In this document: in pieces, positions 14,547 to 16,417 of the stretch
Numbering within the stretch: the stretch's first letter is position 1
How the letters are laid out: each line of letters opens with the position of its first letter
NCBI GenBank assembly: GCA_027620815.1
Contig: JAQCDH010000012.1
Coordinates: 1 to 16,417 of the forward strand
Reading direction: 5' to 3'
Length of the DNA: 16,417 nucleotides
DNA from: Bacillota bacterium
Lineage (GTDB): Bacteria; Bacillota_I; Bacilli_A; Acholeplasmatales; Acholeplasmataceae
Translations under genes and position numbers: made by a program
Notes under the pieces: generated by a model
What the model saw: only the letters and a program-made list of their open reading frames with translations
The model's database searches: none
What the model was told of the DNA's origin: nothing

Positions 14547-15560
14547 ATGAAAATAAAACAAAAAGCAAATATTTATGAACTAGCGCGTGCATCAGGTTTT
14601 TCAGTTTCTACTGTTTCAAAAGCATTAAATCATACTGGAAGAATTAGTGAAGCGACACGCCAAAAAATCTTAAAAATCGCCTCTGAACTTAACTATATCC
14701 CAAGTTATCATGCAAAAGCACTGTCATTAAATAAATCTTGGATCATCGGTATCATCTATTCAGATAATTTAGGGATTGGCTTTTCACATCCACACTTTTC
14801 AGTGATCTTAGAAGGATTTAAACAAGAAGTAGAAAAAGAAGGTTATGAAATCACCTTTATTAACAGAAACATGGGGAATCGATCGATGACATACTTAGAA
14901 TTTTGTCAATATCGACAAGTCGAAGGTGTTTTTATCGTGAATTATTATAGTCTTTCTAAACAAGTCCCACAACTGATTGAAAGTGGACTTCCACTCGTTT
15001 CAGCAGATGCAGGATTTGATCATATTCCAACAGTTACCTCTAATGATGTATTAGGAGGCGTTCTAGCAACTCAATATTTATATAACCTTGGTCATAGAAA
15101 GATTGATCATCTCGCAGGACCTTCTTATACAATTTCAGCGCAACATCGAAAAAAAGGATTCATGCAAGTCGTAAGTGAACATCAAGATATTATTTCTCAC
15201 ATTTATGAAGCAAATAATTATAGTATCGAAGATGGATATCAGCAAGCATTAAAAATCATAGAAAGTAATGACCTACCAACAGCCATATTTGTTGCTGGCG
15301 ATTGGATGGCACTTGGTGTCATTCAAGCACTTAAAGAACATCATATAAGCGTACCAGAAGATATCTCTGTTATTGGCTATGACGATTTAGAATTTTTAAA
15401 ATACAGTCAACCCGCGCTCACCACTGTTTCTCAAAATAAGTTAGAAATTGGAAAAAGAGCCGCGCAATATTTAATTCAACAAATCAATGGTGAAACCGTT
15501 TCATCACTCAATGTTGATGTAGAAATTATAGAAAGAGATACATGTCAAAAACACCTTTAA
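14547..15560 (+). CDS. LacI family transcriptional regulator
   Basis: A 337-residue LacI/GalR-type regulator of normal length. The helix-turn-helix is at about 9-28 (IYELARASGFSVSTVSKALN), followed by SEATRQKILKIASELNYIPS and the hinge helix to about 62. The rest is a periplasmic-binding-protein-like sugar sensor: WIIGIIYSDN opens it, and the C-terminal signature VAGDWMALGVIQALKEHHISVPEDISVIGYDD and PALTTVSQ are clear. The effector is probably a sugar or sugar derivative but cannot be named. A LacI-type palindrome lies 75 bp after its stop codon, over the promoter of the downstream lipoprotein gene, the likeliest target. Its last codons and TAA stop sit inside its own terminator hairpin. Confidence 0.95.
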   Translation: MKIKQKANIYELARASGFSVSTVSKALNHTGRISEATRQKILKIASELNYIPSYHAKALSLNKSWIIGIIYSDNLGIGFSHPHFSVILEGFKQEVEKEGYEITFINRNMGNRSMTYLEFCQYRQVEGVFIVNYYSLSKQVPQLIESGLPLVSADAGFDHIPTVTSNDVLGGVLATQYLYNLGHRKIDHLAGPSYTISAQHRKKGFMQVVSEHQDIISHIYEANNYSIEDGYQQALKIIESNDLPTAIFVAGDWMALGVIQALKEHHISVPEDISVIGYDDLEFLKYSQPALTTVSQNKLEIGKRAAQYLIQQINGETVSSLNVDVEIIERDTCQKHL

Positions 15561-15590
15561 AACTAAGCTTTATAAGGTGTTTTTTCTTTT
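15548..15590 (+). terminator. terminator of the LacI-family gene
   Basis: A 10-bp stem AAAACACCTT/AAGGTGTTTT (15548-15557 with 15574-15583) with a 16-nt loop, then a T-rich run. The left arm encodes the last residues of the regulator and the stop codon lies in the loop. Confidence 0.82.
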
Positions 15591-15604
15591 ATTATCATAT
15601 GACA

Positions 15605-15633
15605 TTGACTTTCAATTAAAGATATTATAAAAT
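15605..15633 (+). promoter_or_regulatory. promoter of the lipoprotein gene
   Basis: TTGACT (15605-15610), 17-nt spacer, TAAAAT (15628-15633); TATAAA at 15626-15631 is an alternative with a 15-nt spacer. Transcription would start near 15640, inside the palindrome that follows. Confidence 0.65.
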
Positions 15634-15634
15634 A

Positions 15635-15654
15635 TTGGTAAAGCGCTTTCGCAA
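15635..15654. promoter_or_regulatory. LacI-family operator over the lipoprotein promoter start
   Basis: A 20-bp palindrome of the form TTG-N2-AAAGCGCTTT-N2-CAA with a central CG, the usual shape of LacI-family operators. It begins one base after the predicted -10 box and covers the expected transcription start, a position suited to repression. The LacI-family gene just upstream is the likely source of the repressor. A CcpA site (cre) is the main alternative, since it also has a central CG, but the symmetric AAAGCGCTTT core fits a local LacI regulator at least as well. Confidence 0.75.
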
Positions 15655-15674
15655 ATTTGAAAAAAGGAAGTTTT

Positions 15675-16417
15675 ATGAAGAAAATTTTATATCTGTTACT
15701 CATGTCAACCATTGTTTTAGCATTAGTTTCCTGTGATGAACAATTAACATGCGGAGAAGGAACGTATTTAAATAATGGGTCTTGTATTGCAGGAACGGAT
15801 CCAAATACAAACAACAATCAAAACAATACAGGCGTTTGTACAGATTCAAAGGCAGCTTATGAAGTTGTTAACGGAGAATTCATAAAAGCACCTGCAGAAC
15901 CGTGGTTTTTCATCGGTGGGTGGATGGTCAATCAACCAGATAGCATTTGGATTGAAGAATATAACGCGATTATCTTTGATGTCACGGATGCAGGACTATC
16001 TACTAGAGCAGTATGGGATGGTGCATTTTGGCAACCTAAAATTTATACGGAAGCTGGGTATACCTATACGGTCACCTTTAAATTAAGAACCGATGAAGTT
16101 AATGGTAGAGAAGTGATCCTCTTTTTAGAAGACACAGATAATAATTATAATAAGTTTTTAGAAGAAACAGTCACATTAACGCAAGACTACCAACTCTATA
16201 CGTATAACTATGTGGCACTTACAAATAACAACGATACAAAAGTAGGATTATTTTTTGCAAATGATGTTGGAACCGTGATTATTGATTCGATCTTAATCGA
16301 CCGAATTCCTACCGATGGTGTCCCAGAAACGTGTCAAGAAATCTCACTTTATGAAGTTGTTAACGGAGAATTCATAAAAGCACCTGCAGAACCGTGGTTT
16401 TTCATCGGTGGGTGGAT
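15675..16417 (+). CDS. surface lipoprotein with repeated CBM4/9-like modules (partial, 3' end outside window)
   Basis: The first 247 codons of an open frame that runs off the window. The start has AAGGAAG upstream. Residues 1-19 form a lipoprotein signal with lipobox LVSC and Cys20 as the acylation site. Then comes CGEGTYLNNGSC (26-37), an Asn/Thr-rich linker, and a module at about 62-215 beginning YEVVNGEF and holding W-rich segments, WQPKIYTEAGYTYTVTFKLR and a closing strand IIDSILIDRI. This pattern resembles CBM4/9 carbohydrate-binding modules. A second module begins at residue 226 and is identical as far as it can be read. A sugar-binding surface protein, perhaps with a catalytic domain further on, is likely; the ligand is unknown. 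An operator over its promoter suggests control by the LacI-family neighbour. Confidence 0.82.
   Translation, partial: MKKILYLLLMSTIVLALVSCDEQLTCGEGTYLNNGSCIAGTDPNTNNNQNNTGVCTDSKAAYEVVNGEFIKAPAEPWFFIGGWMVNQPDSIWIEEYNAIIFDVTDAGLSTRAVWDGAFWQPKIYTEAGYTYTVTFKLRTDEVNGREVILFLEDTDNNYNKFLEETVTLTQDYQLYTYNYVALTNNNDTKVGLFFANDVGTVIIDSILIDRIPTDGVPETCQEISLYEVVNGEFIKAPAEPWFFIGGW
15857..15925 (+). repeat. direct repeat, copy 1 (start of lipoprotein module 1)
   Basis: 69 bases identical to the last 69 bases of the window. It encodes the start of the first CBM-like module (YEVVNGEFIKAPAEPWFF and on). The distance between copies is 492 bp, exactly 164 codons, so the reading frame is kept. Confidence 0.97.
16349..16417 (+). 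repeat. direct repeat, copy 2 (start of lipoprotein module 2, cut by window end)
   Basis: Identical to 15857-15925 over all 69 bases available; the true length of identity is unknown because the window stops. The residues before the two copies differ (CTDSKAA against CQEISL), so the identity begins close to the module boundary. Confidence 0.97.

Noticed and set aside
15563..15817. An 84-codon open frame on the minus strand
   Set aside because: It runs antisense through the lipoprotein promoter, operator and signal peptide, which are well supported on the plus strand.

Overview
The window looks like ordinary core genome of a low-GC, wall-less or near-wall-less Firmicute, most likely Acholeplasma/Izemoplasma-type Mollicutes. 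The evidence is AT-rich DNA, short intergenic gaps, a ClpB without its N-terminal domain (as in mycoplasmas), and the standard genetic code: TGA ends three genes in ATGA overlaps and Trp is always TGG. The order-level placement is an inference. The window begins inside a 23S rRNA gene and ends inside a perfect DNA repeat, so it may be one whole contig from a draft assembly.

Layout. 1-575: the 3' end of an rRNA operon (23S, 5S, tRNA-Asn). 610-2457 (minus): a P1B-4-type Fe(II)/Co(II)-class efflux ATPase sharing a bidirectional terminator with the rRNA operon. 2580-4649: four overlapping genes, a YjdJ-like GNAT protein, uridine kinase, MTA/SAH nucleosidase and a DJ-1/PfpI protein. 4684-5106: a four-tRNA operon (Glu, Arg, Pro, Gly) with its own promoter and terminator. 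5148-6908: a single-domain DUF2087 protein and pyruvate kinase. 6965-8335: a MATE exporter with a possibly leaderless start. 8366-11950: an amino-acid/peptide unit of M29 aminopeptidase, AEC-family carrier and APC-family permease. 11989-14118 (minus): clpB under a CIRCE operator. 14273-14346: tRNA-Cys. 14547-15560: a LacI-family regulator. 15675-16417: the start of a lipoprotein with CBM4/9-like modules, with a LacI-type palindrome over its promoter.

How the parts work together. Uridine kinase and the nucleosidase salvage nucleosides and clear SAM by-products. Pyruvate kinase gives glycolytic ATP. The peptidase, carrier and permease fit peptide-derived amino-acid use. The LacI regulator and lipoprotein form a plausible sugar-responsive surface module. 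Regulation is unusually readable: most protein genes have a TATAAT box only 12-24 nt before the start codon, usually of the extended TGN-TATAAT form, while the two genes with operators (clpB and the lipoprotein) have about 40 nt. I see no phage, insertion sequence, CRISPR array or clear new defence system. The most interesting points are a covariant change in the sarcin-ricin loop, the perfectly repeated lipoprotein module with its operator, and the compact or leaderless promoter layout.
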